Source: Agromyces tardus (GTDB taxonomy: Bacteria; Actinomycetota; Actinomycetes; Actinomycetales; Microbacteriaceae). From it: a stretch of 64,000 nucleotides of DNA. The notes under the pieces are model-generated. The model was given only the letters and a program-made list of their open reading frames with translations, had not been told where the DNA came from and made no database searches. Location of the stretch: the NCBI RefSeq assembly GCF_003710805.1, contig NZ_RHHB01000001.1, positions 62,001 to 126,000 of the forward strand. Reading direction: 5' to 3'. Positions within the stretch are counted from its first letter, which is position 1. The number at the start of each line of letters is the position of its first letter. Position numbers and translations under genes: made by a program. Positions 17,095-25,936 of the stretch are shown here, one piece after another.

Positions 17095-17856
17095 ATGACC
17101 TCACCATTCAGCCTCGAGGGCAAGACCGCGCTGGTCACCGGGGGCAACCAGGGTCTCGGGAAGGCGTTCGCATTCGGGCTCGCCGAAGCGGGCGCACGCG
17201 TCGCCATCGCCGGACGCAGCGAGGAGCGCAATGCGGCAGTCGTCGCCGAAGCCGAGGGCGCGGGCCATGAGTTCCTCGCGATCACCGCCGACATCACCGA
17301 TGACGCGCAGGTCGCGGCGATGATGGGCGCGGCGATCGACGGCCTCGGCCGGGTCGATGTGCTGGTCAACAACGCCGGAACCTGCATCCACAACCCGTCG
17401 TTCGAGGTGACCGACGAGGAGTGGGACGCCGTGTGGGACCTGAACCTGCGGGCCCTGTGGAAGACCAGCATCGCCGCGGGAACCCACATGCGTGAGCTCG
17501 GCGGCGGCTCGATCGTGAACATCGGAAGCATGTCGGGGTTGATCGTCAACCGGCCCCAATGGCAGCCGGCGTACAACGCCTCGAAGGCGGCGGTGCACCA
17601 CCTCACGAAGTCGCTCGCCGTCGAGTGGGCGCCGTACAACATCCGCGTGAACGCCGTCGCTCCCGGGTACGTCAAGACCGAGATGGCGCCCGTCGACCGG
17701 CCCGAGTTCCAGCGGTACTGGGTTGAAGATGCGCCCCAGCAGCGCTTCGCGCTCCCGGAGGAGATCGCACCGAGCGTCGTGTTCCTCGCCAGCGGCGCAT
17801 CCTTGTTCGTGACCGGCTCGATCCTCGTCGTCGACGGCGGGTACACCGCCGTCTGA
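17095..17856 (+). CDS. Short-chain dehydrogenase/reductase (SDR)
   Basis: The 253-residue classical SDR has the nucleotide motif TGGNQGLG (about residues 16-23), NNAG at about 90, the catalytic serine in NIGSMSG, the YNASK catalytic tyrosine and lysine, and the VAPGYVKTEM segment after the active site. An alanine/glycine-rich ending (VTGSILVVDGGYTAV) is typical of tetrameric sugar or keto-acyl reductases. A basic residue pattern after beta-2 (AGRSEER) suggests NADP(H). The start ATG 17095 follows GAAAGGTG. No partner genes are adjacent, so the substrate is open; gluconate-5-dehydrogenase-like enzymes are one possibility. Confidence 0.88.
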   Translation: MTSPFSLEGKTALVTGGNQGLGKAFAFGLAEAGARVAIAGRSEERNAAVVAEAEGAGHEFLAITADITDDAQVAAMMGAAIDGLGRVDVLVNNAGTCIHNPSFEVTDEEWDAVWDLNLRALWKTSIAAGTHMRELGGGSIVNIGSMSGLIVNRPQWQPAYNASKAAVHHLTKSLAVEWAPYNIRVNAVAPGYVKTEMAPVDRPEFQRYWVEDAPQQRFALPEEIAPSVVFLASGASLFVTGSILVVDGGYTAV

Positions 17857-17878
17857 CGGCGCCGCGATCCCGTGGTGC

Positions 17879-18352
17879 CTACAGTTCGAGGGAGTAGTAG
17901 AACGCGCGCTCTCCGGTGTCGGGGTCCACGCCGCTGAACCCCTGGCGCTCGTAGAAGCGCTGCGCGTCCACGTCTCCGGCGTCGACGTTGATCTCGATCG
18001 CAGAGACGCCCTGCGCCTCGGCGTCGGCGATCAGCATGCGGATCATCGCCGCACCGAGGCCCTGGCCCCGACGGTCCGGCTCGACGTAGAGTTCGTCGAG
18101 CAGGGCCACGGGTCCGTCGTACCAGACGTTGCGCCGCAGCGTAACGAGGGCCACGCCCACCGCCGGCTCGCCGGCCAGGTAGGCGATCGTGTCGGGTCCC
18201 GCGAGCAGCGACTGCAGGCGTCGAGTCAGGATCGCCGCGCCGGGGGACGGGGTGTCGAACTCGGTGTTGAAGTCGTGCAACAAGCGCGCGACCGCCTCGG
18301 CATCGTCCGGGCCGGCCCGGCGAGCGCCGACAGCCGGGGAGCGCTCGGTCAT
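17879..18352 (-). CDS. GNAT-family N-acetyltransferase
   Basis: The 157-residue protein from ATG 18352 carries the GNAT core: an N-terminal VGARRAGPDDAEAVARLLHD, the beta-4 strand LDELYVEPDRRGQGLGAAM with the acetyl-CoA P-loop RRGQGLGAA, and the late motif AQRFYERQGF. It acetylates an unknown amine. The gene lies a short distance downstream of the SdhA-like flavoprotein gene on the same strand (43 bases), so the two may be cotranscribed. Confidence 0.88.
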   Translation of the reverse strand: MTERSPAVGARRAGPDDAEAVARLLHDFNTEFDTPSPGAAILTRRLQSLLAGPDTIAYLAGEPAVGVALVTLRRNVWYDGPVALLDELYVEPDRRGQGLGAAMIRMLIADAEAQGVSAIEINVDAGDVDAQRFYERQGFSGVDPDTGERAFYYSLEL

Positions 18353-18395
18353 GGCCGACAGACTATCCGCGCGAGCGCCACCGCCCAAGGCCCGG

Positions 18396-20147
18396 CTACT
18401 CGAGCAGCTTGCCCGCCACCGACACCTCGCGGCCCATGAGCGCCGCGATCTCCTCGGGGATCGGCGGGATCTCCTCGCGGGTGACGCCCGTCGAGGGCGA
18501 CCAGACGAGGTTGACCTGCAGCGCGGCATCCGTCTCGGGGTAGTCGCTGCGGTTGTGGCATCCGCGGGTCTCACGCCGTTCGAGCGCGGCTTCGAGGGTC
18601 GCGCGGGCGGCGAGGGCGGCCGACTTGAGGTCGAAGGCGTGGGCGAGGTCCTGGTAGCCGGCGATGTCGGGGTGCACGCCGATGTCGGCGATGCGCGCCT
18701 CGATCGCGTCGAGCTCGGCGAGCCCGGCGAGGAGGCCGGCCTCGTCGCGCACGACGCCGGCGTGCTCGGTCATGGTGTTGCGGATGGCGCGCTGCAGGGC
18801 GCGCACGTTCTCGGAACCGTCCGAGGCGAGCAGCCCGGCGATCTCGTCGCGCGCGGTCTGCACCGCGGCCGCCGAGCGCTGCTGCGCCGTCAGCGAGGCC
18901 GAATAGGATGCCGCGGCCTGTCCCACGATCCGCCCGAAGACGAGCAGTTCGATGAGCGAGTTGCCGCCGAGCCGGTTGGCGCCGTGCAGGCCCGAGGATG
19001 CCTCGCCGATGGCGTAGAGGCCCGGGACATCCGTGCCGTGGTCGTCGGGGCGCACCCACACGCCACCCATCGAGTAGTGCGCGGTGGGCGCGATCTCGAT
19101 CGGCTGCTTCGTGATGTCGAGCATCTGCAGCTCGAGCATCGTCTGGTAGACGCGGGGGAGGCGCTGCATGATCGTCTCGCGCGGTAGGTGCGAGACGTCC
19201 AGCCAGACACCGCCGTTGGGGGTGCCGCGGCCCTCCTTGATCTCGGTGTAGGCCGCGAGGGCCACGCGGTCGCGCGTCGAGAGCTCCATGCGCTCGGGGT
19301 CGTACTTCGCCATGAAGCGCTCGCCGAGGCCATTGGTGAGGATGCCGCCCTCGCCGCGGGCCGCCTCGCTGATGAGGGTGCCGGCCGCGTTCTCGGGCTC
19401 GATGATGCCCGACGGGTGGAACTGCACGAGCTCGGGGTCGCGCACGCGGCCGCCCGCCTCGACGGCGAGACGCCACGAGTCGCCCGTGTTCTCATCGCGA
19501 CGCGACGAGGTGCGACGCCAGATGCGGTTGTGGCCGCCGGCGGCGAGGATGACCGCGTCGGCGTGGATGAGGTAGCGCGTGCCGTCGTCGAGGTCGAAGC
19601 CGTAGGCGCCGAACACCGCGCCGTCGTCGTTCACGAGGATGCGCGTGACGTAGACCGTGTCGAGGATCGGCACGCCGAGCTGGGCGGCCCGGTTGACGAG
19701 CGTGCGCTGGATCTCGAGCCCCGTGTAGTCGCCCGCGAACGCGGTGCGGCGGTAGGTGTGGGCGCCGAAGAAGCGCTGCGAGATGCGGCCGTCGTGCTCG
19801 CGCGCGAACGGCATGCCGTAGCGCTCGAGGTCCTCGATGCCGCGCGCCGCGCCCTTCGTCACGATCTCGACGGTGTGCGGGTTCGCGAGGAGGTAGCTCT
19901 CCTTGAGCGTGTCGGCGGCGTGCTGCTGCCAGCTGTCGTCGGGGTCCATCGTGGCGAGGGCGGCGTTGATGCCGCCGGCCGCGAGGGAGGTGTGCGCGTC
20001 GGACTTGGCGCGCTTGCCCAGGGCGAGCACGTCGACGCCCGCCTCGGCGAGCTCGATGGCGGCGCGCAGGCCCGATCCGCCGGTGCCGATCACGAGCACC
20101 GTCGTGGAGATCTGCCGCTCGGAAGCGGTGCCGGCTGAAGCTGTCAT
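18396..20147 (-). CDS. SdhA/FrdA-type FAD-binding flavoprotein (solitary)
   Basis: The 583-residue protein from ATG 20147 has the FAD dinucleotide fold VLVIGTGGSGLRAAIELA, then DAHTSLAAGGINAAL. H52 sits where the covalent FAD histidine lies in succinate dehydrogenase and fumarate reductase; aspartate oxidase lacks it. QFHPSGI, SEAARGEGGIL, TAHYSMGGV and GEASSGLHGANRLGGNSL are further family motifs. It should oxidise or reduce a C4-dicarboxylate. No iron-sulfur or membrane-anchor subunit is nearby, so its electron partner is unknown. The divergent LysR gene at 20225 probably controls it. Confidence 0.85.
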   Translation of the reverse strand: MTASAGTASERQISTTVLVIGTGGSGLRAAIELAEAGVDVLALGKRAKSDAHTSLAAGGINAALATMDPDDSWQQHAADTLKESYLLANPHTVEIVTKGAARGIEDLERYGMPFAREHDGRISQRFFGAHTYRRTAFAGDYTGLEIQRTLVNRAAQLGVPILDTVYVTRILVNDDGAVFGAYGFDLDDGTRYLIHADAVILAAGGHNRIWRRTSSRRDENTGDSWRLAVEAGGRVRDPELVQFHPSGIIEPENAAGTLISEAARGEGGILTNGLGERFMAKYDPERMELSTRDRVALAAYTEIKEGRGTPNGGVWLDVSHLPRETIMQRLPRVYQTMLELQMLDITKQPIEIAPTAHYSMGGVWVRPDDHGTDVPGLYAIGEASSGLHGANRLGGNSLIELLVFGRIVGQAAASYSASLTAQQRSAAAVQTARDEIAGLLASDGSENVRALQRAIRNTMTEHAGVVRDEAGLLAGLAELDAIEARIADIGVHPDIAGYQDLAHAFDLKSAALAARATLEAALERRETRGCHNRSDYPETDAALQVNLVWSPSTGVTREEIPPIPEEIAALMGREVSVAGKLLE

Positions 20148-20224
20148 GCGTTCCACGGTAGGTTCGACGTACCGATGCGTCCAATGCATCTTTGACGTCG
20201 ACACGATGCGCATAGGCTATCGAC
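20148..20224. promoter_or_regulatory. Divergent control region with LysR-type palindrome
   Basis: Between the flavoprotein and LysR starts lies GATGC-N7-GCATC (20174-20190), a T-N11-A-like interrupted palindrome, and an ATGCGCAT palindrome at about 20206-20213. TTGACG at 20192-20197 could be a -35 element. The geometry fits a LysR regulator binding between two divergent promoters and repressing its own gene. Confidence 0.5.
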
Positions 20225-21193
20225 ATGAACCTCGAGCAACTGCGATCGTTCGTGGAGGTGGCCCGCTTCGGCAACTTCACCCGTGCTGCCGAGGAGCTCT
20301 ACCTCGCCCAGCCCTCGCTGAGCCGCCAGATCGCCGCGCTCGAGCAGGACCTCGGCGCCGAGCTGTTCCACCGCGCCCGCGGCGGCAGCACGCTCACGGT
20401 CGCGGGCGAGTCGCTGCTGCCCCTCGCGCGGCGCATGCTCGCCGACGCCGAATCGGTGCGGCGCGAGCTGGCCGAACTCGCCGGACTCGAGCGCGGCCGG
20501 GTGCGGCTCGGCGCCACGCCCACCCTCTGCATCAGCCTCGTCGCCGAGGTGCTCAGCGCGTTCCACGCGCAGCATCCGGCCATCGAACTGCACCTCTCGG
20601 AGCAGGGGTCGCGCCGGCTGCTCGACGAACTCGCGAGCGGTGAGCTCGACCTCGCCCTGATCACGACGTCGGATGCCGCGACCGTCGAACGGTTCACCGT
20701 GACCCCGCTGCTCGTCGAGGAGCTCGTGGTCGTGTCATCCGCCGCCCTGCCGCCCGTCACCACCAGCGAGGCCATCGGGCTCGCGGAGGTCGCGGGGCTG
20801 CCGCAGATCGTGTTCAGCTCGAGCTACGACCTGCGCAGTGCGACGGATGCCGCGTTCCGCACGGCCGGGCTCGCGCCCGACGTGGTGCTCGAGGGCGCCG
20901 AGATGGATGCGGTCCTGCGGTTCGTGGAACGCGGGCTCGGGGTCGCGATCGTGCCGGCCATGGTGCTCATCGACCGGCCGGGGCTCCGGTCGGTGCGGCT
21001 CGACGGGCCGACGCTCGAGCGCACGATCAGCCTCGCCCGACCAGCGGATGTCGCGCCCACCGCCGCCGTCGACGTGATGCAGCACACCATCGCCGCCACC
21101 GCCACGGCGTTCGCGGCTCGGGCGGGGGCGACGATGCGAGTCGCGGGTGGGAGCGCGGCCGCGACTCCTGTCGGCGCGGTGGAGCGGTCGTGA
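20225..21193 (+). CDS. LysR-family transcriptional regulator
   Basis: The 322-residue protein has the N-terminal LysR winged helix (MNLEQLRSFVEVARFGNFTR, then AAEELYLAQPSLSRQIAALE) followed by a coiled linker and an effector domain (RVRLGATPTLCISLVAEVLS, ELDLALITTSDAATVERF, GLGVAIVPAMVL). It resembles CysB/CbbR/CatR-type regulators in length and layout. It is divergent from the SdhA-type gene with only 77 bases between starts, making that gene its likely target. The inducer is probably a dicarboxylate or related acid, by inference from the target. Confidence 0.92.
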   Translation: MNLEQLRSFVEVARFGNFTRAAEELYLAQPSLSRQIAALEQDLGAELFHRARGGSTLTVAGESLLPLARRMLADAESVRRELAELAGLERGRVRLGATPTLCISLVAEVLSAFHAQHPAIELHLSEQGSRRLLDELASGELDLALITTSDAATVERFTVTPLLVEELVVVSSAALPPVTTSEAIGLAEVAGLPQIVFSSSYDLRSATDAAFRTAGLAPDVVLEGAEMDAVLRFVERGLGVAIVPAMVLIDRPGLRSVRLDGPTLERTISLARPADVAPTAAVDVMQHTIAATATAFAARAGATMRVAGGSAAATPVGAVERS

Positions 21194-21226
21194 GCCCGCG
21201 CGTGGGTTCCGCGCTGCCGCGCCGCG

Positions 21227-22204
21227 CTACGGGCGCAGCAGCACCTTGCCGACGCGCCCCGGAGTGCCGCTCGCGCTGACGGCCTCGCTGATGTCGTCGA
21301 AGGCGTAGATGCCGGCCACGGGCAGCGTCAGCTCCCCGGAGAGCACGTGGTGCATGAGCTGGCCGAAGAGCATCGACCGCGTCGCGGCATCCATGTCGCG
21401 GCTCACGCGGCTGCCCCAGAATCCCCGGATGGTCAGCTGCTTGAAGATGACATCGGAGGAGTCAAGCTGCATGGTCGGGGACTGCATCGCGCCGAACACG
21501 ACGAGGGTGCCGTTCTCGGCGAGCAGCGACAGCACCTCGCCCGACGAGGTGCCGCCGACCGAGTCGACCCCGGCGACGATGCGAGCGCCGCCGGTGAGCG
21601 CGGCGACCTCGTCGCGCCAGCCCTCGGCATCGGTCGCGACGACGTTCGCGATGCCCTGGTCGCGGAGTTCCTCGACGCCCTCGGCCCGGCGAACGAGCCC
21701 GATGACGTTCAGGCCGCGTGCGGCGCCGATCTGCGCGACCATCCGGCCGACCGCGCCGTTGGCGGCGTTCTGCACGAGCCAGTCGCCCTGCTTCAGGTCG
21801 AGCGAGTGCAGTAGGCTCACCGCGCTGAACGGCATCGACACGAGCTGGGCGGCGGACTCGTCGGCGACGCCGTCGGGCACCGGGATGAGCCCCGCGGCAT
21901 CCGCGACGAAGTACTCGGCCCAGACGCCGAACGTGCCACCGGTGACGACGCGCTGGCCGACCTGCACGTCCGTCACGTCGGCGCCGACGGCGTCGACGAT
22001 GCCGACGGCCTCCGTTCCCGCTGGGGCCGGCAGCTCGGGCTTGAACCCGTAGGTGCCTCGCACGGTCCACAGGTCGTGGTTGTGGATCGTCGCGAGCAGG
22101 GTGCGCACACGGGCCTGGGTCGGGCCCGGCTCGGGCAGCGGGAGATCCGCGACCTCGAGCACCGTGCCGGGCTCGCCGAAGGTGGAGTGGATGAGGGCGC
22201 GCAT
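21227..22204 (-). CDS. Quinone oxidoreductase-like MDR-family protein
   Basis: The 325-residue medium-chain dehydrogenase lacks zinc ligands. It has PAGTEAVGIVDAVGADVTDV, the nucleotide segment QNAANGAVGRMVAQIGAARG (AxxGxxG form, NADPH type), and the ending SASGTPGRVGKVLLRP. It resembles NADPH:quinone reductases and mitochondrial-type trans-2-enoyl reductases. The start ATG 22204 was taken because the longer frame runs into arginine-rich antisense. It follows the OhrR-like gene by 62 bases on the same strand, so it is likely induced by the same oxidative or electrophile signal. Confidence 0.87.
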   Translation of the reverse strand: MRALIHSTFGEPGTVLEVADLPLPEPGPTQARVRTLLATIHNHDLWTVRGTYGFKPELPAPAGTEAVGIVDAVGADVTDVQVGQRVVTGGTFGVWAEYFVADAAGLIPVPDGVADESAAQLVSMPFSAVSLLHSLDLKQGDWLVQNAANGAVGRMVAQIGAARGLNVIGLVRRAEGVEELRDQGIANVVATDAEGWRDEVAALTGGARIVAGVDSVGGTSSGEVLSLLAENGTLVVFGAMQSPTMQLDSSDVIFKQLTIRGFWGSRVSRDMDAATRSMLFGQLMHHVLSGELTLPVAGIYAFDDISEAVSASGTPGRVGKVLLRP

Positions 22205-22266
22205 GAGGGGGCTCCGTTCGTTCGTGTTCGAGTGCCCGGGCCGCGGTCGGCGGCCGGCGGGCGGGA

Positions 22267-22737
22267 TCAATGGGGCGACGCTGCTGTCGCGTCGGGTGCG
22301 TGGGCGGATGCCGCAGCCGCGTGCATCGACGCCGTGACCTGCTGCAGCGTGCGGATCAGCGCCTCGCCGTCGCCGGCCTGCACGCCGGTCGCCGCGGCGA
22401 TCCGCGACGGGACGTGCGCCAGCTCGGCGCGCAGTGCCGCGCCGCGCGGCCCGATGGCCACGGTGACGACGCGCTCGTCGTGCGACCGCCGCTCCTTGAC
22501 GACGAGGCCGCCCTGCTCCATGCGGCGCAGCAGCGGCGACAGGGTGCCCGAGTCGAGCTGCAGGAGCTCGCCGAGCGATGAGACGGTCTGCTCGCCCTCG
22601 CGCCAGAGCGCCACCAGCACGAGGTACTGCGGATAGGTCAGTCCCCAAGGGTCGAGCAGCGTGCGATACAGCTGCGTCGTGGCCCGGGATGCGGCGTACA
22701 GCGAGAAGCACACCATCTCATCCGTCACGACTGCCAT
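22267..22737 (-). CDS. MarR/OhrR-type redox-sensing repressor
   Basis: The 156-residue protein has the OhrR signature: MVCFSLYAASRATTQLYRTL, then LDPWGLTYPQYLVLVALW, with the sensing cysteine at C10. The winged helix follows (TVSSLGELLQLDSGTLSPLL, RRMEQGGLV, SHDERVV). In one-cysteine OhrR proteins, oxidation of this residue by organic peroxide or hypochlorite releases the DNA. A perfect 31-bp palindrome lies 8 bases upstream of its start, so it is autoregulated. The downstream quinone oxidoreductase replaces the usual ohr peroxidase gene. ATG 22737 is the first credible start. Confidence 0.9.
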   Translation of the reverse strand: MAVVTDEMVCFSLYAASRATTQLYRTLLDPWGLTYPQYLVLVALWREGEQTVSSLGELLQLDSGTLSPLLRRMEQGGLVVKERRSHDERVVTVAIGPRGAALRAELAHVPSRIAAATGVQAGDGEALIRTLQQVTASMHAAAASAHAPDATAASPH

Positions 22738-22745
22738 AGGGAAAA

Positions 22746-22776
22746 GAATTGCACACAACTTGGTTGTGTGCAATTC
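22746..22776 (-). promoter_or_regulatory. Perfect 31-bp palindrome, operator of the OhrR-like regulator
   Basis: GAATTGCACACAAC (22746-22759), a TTG spacer and GTTGTGTGCAATTC (22763-22776) form a perfect inverted repeat with 14-bp arms. It sits immediately upstream of the regulator start on the minus strand. AT-rich outer halves (GAATTG/CAATTC) resemble known OhrR/MarR boxes. Confidence 0.85.
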
Positions 22777-22989
22777 AAACGGGTGGCCCCCTCGACTCGC
22801 ATGCCGTTCGCCGCGCGGGAGGTGGCGCGCCCGGAGCCTCAGTGCGGGCGGTGACCGGAACGATGGAATCGTGCACTCCATGAAGCACTTGCGCAATGAA
22901 CCGGCGCATCATGGCGTTTCCGTGAGGATGATTTGCGTATGCAGCGCCGCTCGCGCACACTGATCCGAGCGCCCATCGATCGGAGGAAC

Positions 22990-24384
22990 ATGTCCACGCC
23001 AGTCGCCCCGTCGTCCGCGGCATCCATGCACGAGGTGTCGGACCGCACCTCGGAGCTCGTCGAGCTCGTGCTGAGGTATGCCAGGGGCCGGATCCTCTCG
23101 AGCGACACCCCGCTCGACAAGCCCATCGCCCCGCTCGACCTCGCCCTCAGGGCGGGGCGGAGCATCGACGAGCACGGAATCGGCGCCGAACGCGCACTCG
23201 CCCTCTTCGAAGACGTGCTCGCGCCGGCGTGCATCACGACCGACCACCCCCAGTACCTCTCCTTCATCCCGACCGCGCCGACGAAGGCCTCCGTCGCGTT
23301 CGACCTCGTCGTCTCGGCGAGCGCGCTGTACGGCGGGTCCTGGCTCGAGGGCGCCGGGGCGGTGCACGCCGAGAACGAGGTGCTCTCGTGGCTCGCCGCG
23401 GAGTTCGGCCTGCCTGCGTCGGCTGGAGGCGTGTTCGTGCAGGGCGGCACGCTCGGCAACCTCTCCGCCCTCGTGGCCGCGCGGGAGCATGCTCGCGCCG
23501 TCGCGACGCGATCCGGTGCCGAACTCCCGTCGAGGTGGAAGGTGGTCTGCAGCGCCGAGGCGCACTCGTCGATCGCGTCCGCCGCGCGGGTGATGGACGT
23601 CGACGTCGTGGCCGTCGAGCCGGGCGACGATGGCGTGCTGCGCGGCGATGCCGTGCGGGCCGCGCTCGAGGAGCACGCGGCATCCGTCTTCGCCGTCGTC
23701 GCGACCGCCGGCTCGACGAACTTCGGGATCGTCGACGACCTCGCCTCGATCGCCGCCGTCACGGATGAGTTCGACGTGTGGCTGCACGTCGACGGCGCCT
23801 ACGGCCTGGCCGGCATGCTCTCGCCCATGGCGCGGCACCGATTCGCCGGCGTCGAGCGCGCCGACTCCGTGATCGTCGATCCGCACAAGTGGCTGTTCGC
23901 GCCGTTCGACGCCTGCGCACTGATCTACCGCGACCCGGAGGCCGGCCGCCGCGCGCACACGCAGCACGCCGAGTACCTCGACACGCTCACCGAGACGAGC
24001 GAATGGAGTCCGTCGGACTACGCCGCCCACCTGACCCGCCGGGCGCGTGGCCTGCCGCTCTGGTTCTCGCTCGCGACGCACGGCGCCGCCGCCTACCGCG
24101 ACGCGGTCACCGCCTCGATCCGGCTCGCACACGACATCGCCCGCGAGATCGATCGGCGCGACGGGTTCCGGCTCGTCCGGGAGCCGCAGCTCTCGGTCGT
24201 GGTGTTCGAACGCGAGGGCTGGTCGAAGGCCGACTACGCCGAGTGGTCGGCGCGCCTGCTCGACGAGCAGCACGCCTTCGTCACGCCGAGCTCGCACGCG
24301 GGCCGGCCGAACACGCGCTTTGCGATCATCAACCCGCTCACGACGTACGAGCACCTGACGGCCATCCTCGACACGATGGCGTGA
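22990..24384 (+). CDS. PLP-dependent group II (aromatic-type) amino-acid decarboxylase
   Basis: The 464-residue fold-type I enzyme contains SFIPTAPTKASVAFDLVV, the HAENEVLSWLAAEFGLP helix, FVQGGTLGNLSALVAAREHA, HVDGAYG (with the PLP-ring Asp) and VDPHKWLF with the Schiff-base lysine at K300. This is the order of aromatic-L-amino-acid, glutamate and diaminobutyrate decarboxylases. GGAGGAAC places the start at ATG 22990; the frame also extends to 22933. The substrate cannot be read from sequence. A biogenic-amine product, or aspartate-type decarboxylation, is possible. A bidirectional terminator follows. Confidence 0.88.
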   Translation: MSTPVAPSSAASMHEVSDRTSELVELVLRYARGRILSSDTPLDKPIAPLDLALRAGRSIDEHGIGAERALALFEDVLAPACITTDHPQYLSFIPTAPTKASVAFDLVVSASALYGGSWLEGAGAVHAENEVLSWLAAEFGLPASAGGVFVQGGTLGNLSALVAAREHARAVATRSGAELPSRWKVVCSAEAHSSIASAARVMDVDVVAVEPGDDGVLRGDAVRAALEEHAASVFAVVATAGSTNFGIVDDLASIAAVTDEFDVWLHVDGAYGLAGMLSPMARHRFAGVERADSVIVDPHKWLFAPFDACALIYRDPEAGRRAHTQHAEYLDTLTETSEWSPSDYAAHLTRRARGLPLWFSLATHGAAAYRDAVTASIRLAHDIAREIDRRDGFRLVREPQLSVVVFEREGWSKADYAEWSARLLDEQHAFVTPSSHAGRPNTRFAIINPLTTYEHLTAILDTMA

Positions 24385-24397
24385 GCCGGTCGACAAT

Positions 24398-24442
24398 GCG
24401 ACGATGGGCCGCCGCCCGAACGGGACGGCGGCCCATCGTCGC
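24398..24442. terminator. Bidirectional stem-loop between convergent genes
   Basis: GCGACGATGGGCCGCCG (24398-24414) pairs perfectly with CGGCGGCCCATCGTCGC (24426-24442) around an 11-base loop. It lies between the decarboxylase stop (24384) and the cyanophycinase stop (24452), serving both. Confidence 0.85.
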
Positions 24443-24451
24443 GCAGGCGGA

Positions 24452-25729
24452 CTACTCGGGGATGAACGAGACCTCGAGCGACTCGAAGCCGCCCGTCGTC
24501 CACCATCGCGTCGCGCTCACGCGGTCGAGGTGGGTGCGGTAGCGCGGGTTCCGCTCGAACGTCGTTCCCTGGGCGACGTTCGCCGAACTCTTCACGAGCG
24601 CCTTCGCCTGGGTGACCATCGAGTACGTGCCGCCGGAACCCGACGGCGAGTCCCAGATGTCGCGCTTCACGTTGGGGCCGCTGCCGGTGCCGACCCCGGA
24701 CCGCTCGGCAGCCCCCGCGGTCACCGCGAGCGTGGCGAAGTCGATGCGGTCGCCGTTCACGAGGTAGTGCCAGCGCACCCCCTCGGCGCGGTCGCCGCTG
24801 ATGGTCGCGCCGTAGAGGTCGAGAACCGAGACCCCGTTGACGCCGATCACCTCCCCGCGACGCGTGGCGCGGTCGTAGACGAGCGCCGTCGTCTCGTCGA
24901 CGCCGACGACGAGGTCGTGTGCCGTGGCATCCGCCAGCGCGACCATGCGGGCCTGACGGCCCCACGTGCCGAAGTGGCTGTCGAGCAGGCCCTCCGTGAA
25001 GAAGCCGAACCCGCCGAAGGGCGAGTACGTGAGATCGTTCGACCCGATCCCCGTGCCCGCGTACGCGCCGTACCGCCACGACTCGTACGACTCTCCGGCG
25101 GTGACCATGTCGCTGCCGTTCTGGATCGTGAGCCCGGCGCTCGAACCGGCGACGACGCCGCCGGCGTCGAGCACCGCCCGCACCGCGGCCAGCACTGCGG
25201 TGTCTGCGCAGTCCGTGAAGGCGTCCCCGGGTGCGGGGGCGCAGTCGAGGAGCGTCTGCACGTAGCGCGACTGGTCGCCGCCGGAGAAGAACACCCCGGT
25301 GGAGGCGCGCACCTGGTCGGCCACCGTCGTGCTGTCGGCGTTGCCCGGAACGTACGGATCGCCTGCGTAGTTCGTCTCGATGTCGATCGGGACGAGGTAC
25401 GTGTCGGCGCCGTACCGGGCGAAGAGGTCGGCGTAGTAGAGCCCGTTCGCCGCGGCGTTGCTCTGCGTCGGGTCGGATGCCTCCGTGGGCGAGGCGGCGG
25501 GGACCGAGGCGGCGGTGACCACCGCGATCCGGGCGCGCGCGGGGCCCGCGCCGTCGGGGTCGGCGTCGGCGACGATCCGCTGCAGGATCTGCGCGTTCTC
25601 GTTGAGTGCGCCGCCGATGAGGACCAGGTTGCCGTCGAGACCCGACGCGTACGCGGTTCCGGTGCCGAACATGAGGGGGAGCAGGATGGTGCCTGCGGCG
25701 AGGGTCGCCGCCGTCCGTGGTGTGCGCAT
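24452..25729 (-). CDS. Secreted cyanophycinase-like S51-family peptidase
   Basis: The 425-residue protein has a signal peptide ending near AYASG (about residue 29), so it acts outside the cell. LDGNLVLIGGAL opens the domain, TGVFFSGGDQSRY and VVAGSSAGLTIQNGSD follow (nucleophile serine in GSSAG), and LLDSHFGTWGRQARM carries a further conserved block. This is the S51 order seen in cyanophycinase and dipeptidase E. A 130-residue C-terminal extension follows the peptidase domain. It may release Asp-Arg dipeptides from cyanophycin, but the extension and missing partners leave that open. GAGAGGAGT upstream of ATG 25729 is the ribosome-binding site. Confidence 0.85.
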   Translation of the reverse strand: MRTPRTAATLAAGTILLPLMFGTGTAYASGLDGNLVLIGGALNENAQILQRIVADADPDGAGPARARIAVVTAASVPAASPTEASDPTQSNAAANGLYYADLFARYGADTYLVPIDIETNYAGDPYVPGNADSTTVADQVRASTGVFFSGGDQSRYVQTLLDCAPAPGDAFTDCADTAVLAAVRAVLDAGGVVAGSSAGLTIQNGSDMVTAGESYESWRYGAYAGTGIGSNDLTYSPFGGFGFFTEGLLDSHFGTWGRQARMVALADATAHDLVVGVDETTALVYDRATRRGEVIGVNGVSVLDLYGATISGDRAEGVRWHYLVNGDRIDFATLAVTAGAAERSGVGTGSGPNVKRDIWDSPSGSGGTYSMVTQAKALVKSSANVAQGTTFERNPRYRTHLDRVSATRWWTTGGFESLEVSFIPE

Positions 25730-25936
25730 GGCACTCCTCTCTTCATTGAGTGGAGGTCACGTTACAAGAACCGTTACAGCACGTCTATAAGGAACAAGCA
25801 TTACGGACGATTCCGCGGAGCGCGACCCGCGCTCGCACCGGATCCAGTAGTTTGAACGTACCTCTCCCCACCGATGCTGGAAGGTCGCGATGACGTGGTT
25901 CACGTGCGCACTCCCTGAACCGATCCGAGGTCGCTG

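Noticed and set aside
16851-17846. 331-residue reverse frame antisense to the SDR gene
   Set aside because: No family resemblance, and the forward strand carries a complete SDR with all catalytic motifs.
18396-20147. L-aspartate oxidase (NadB) for the flavoprotein
   Set aside because: H52 at the covalent-FAD position and the SdhA-type motif order argue for the succinate/fumarate branch; nadA and nadC are not adjacent.
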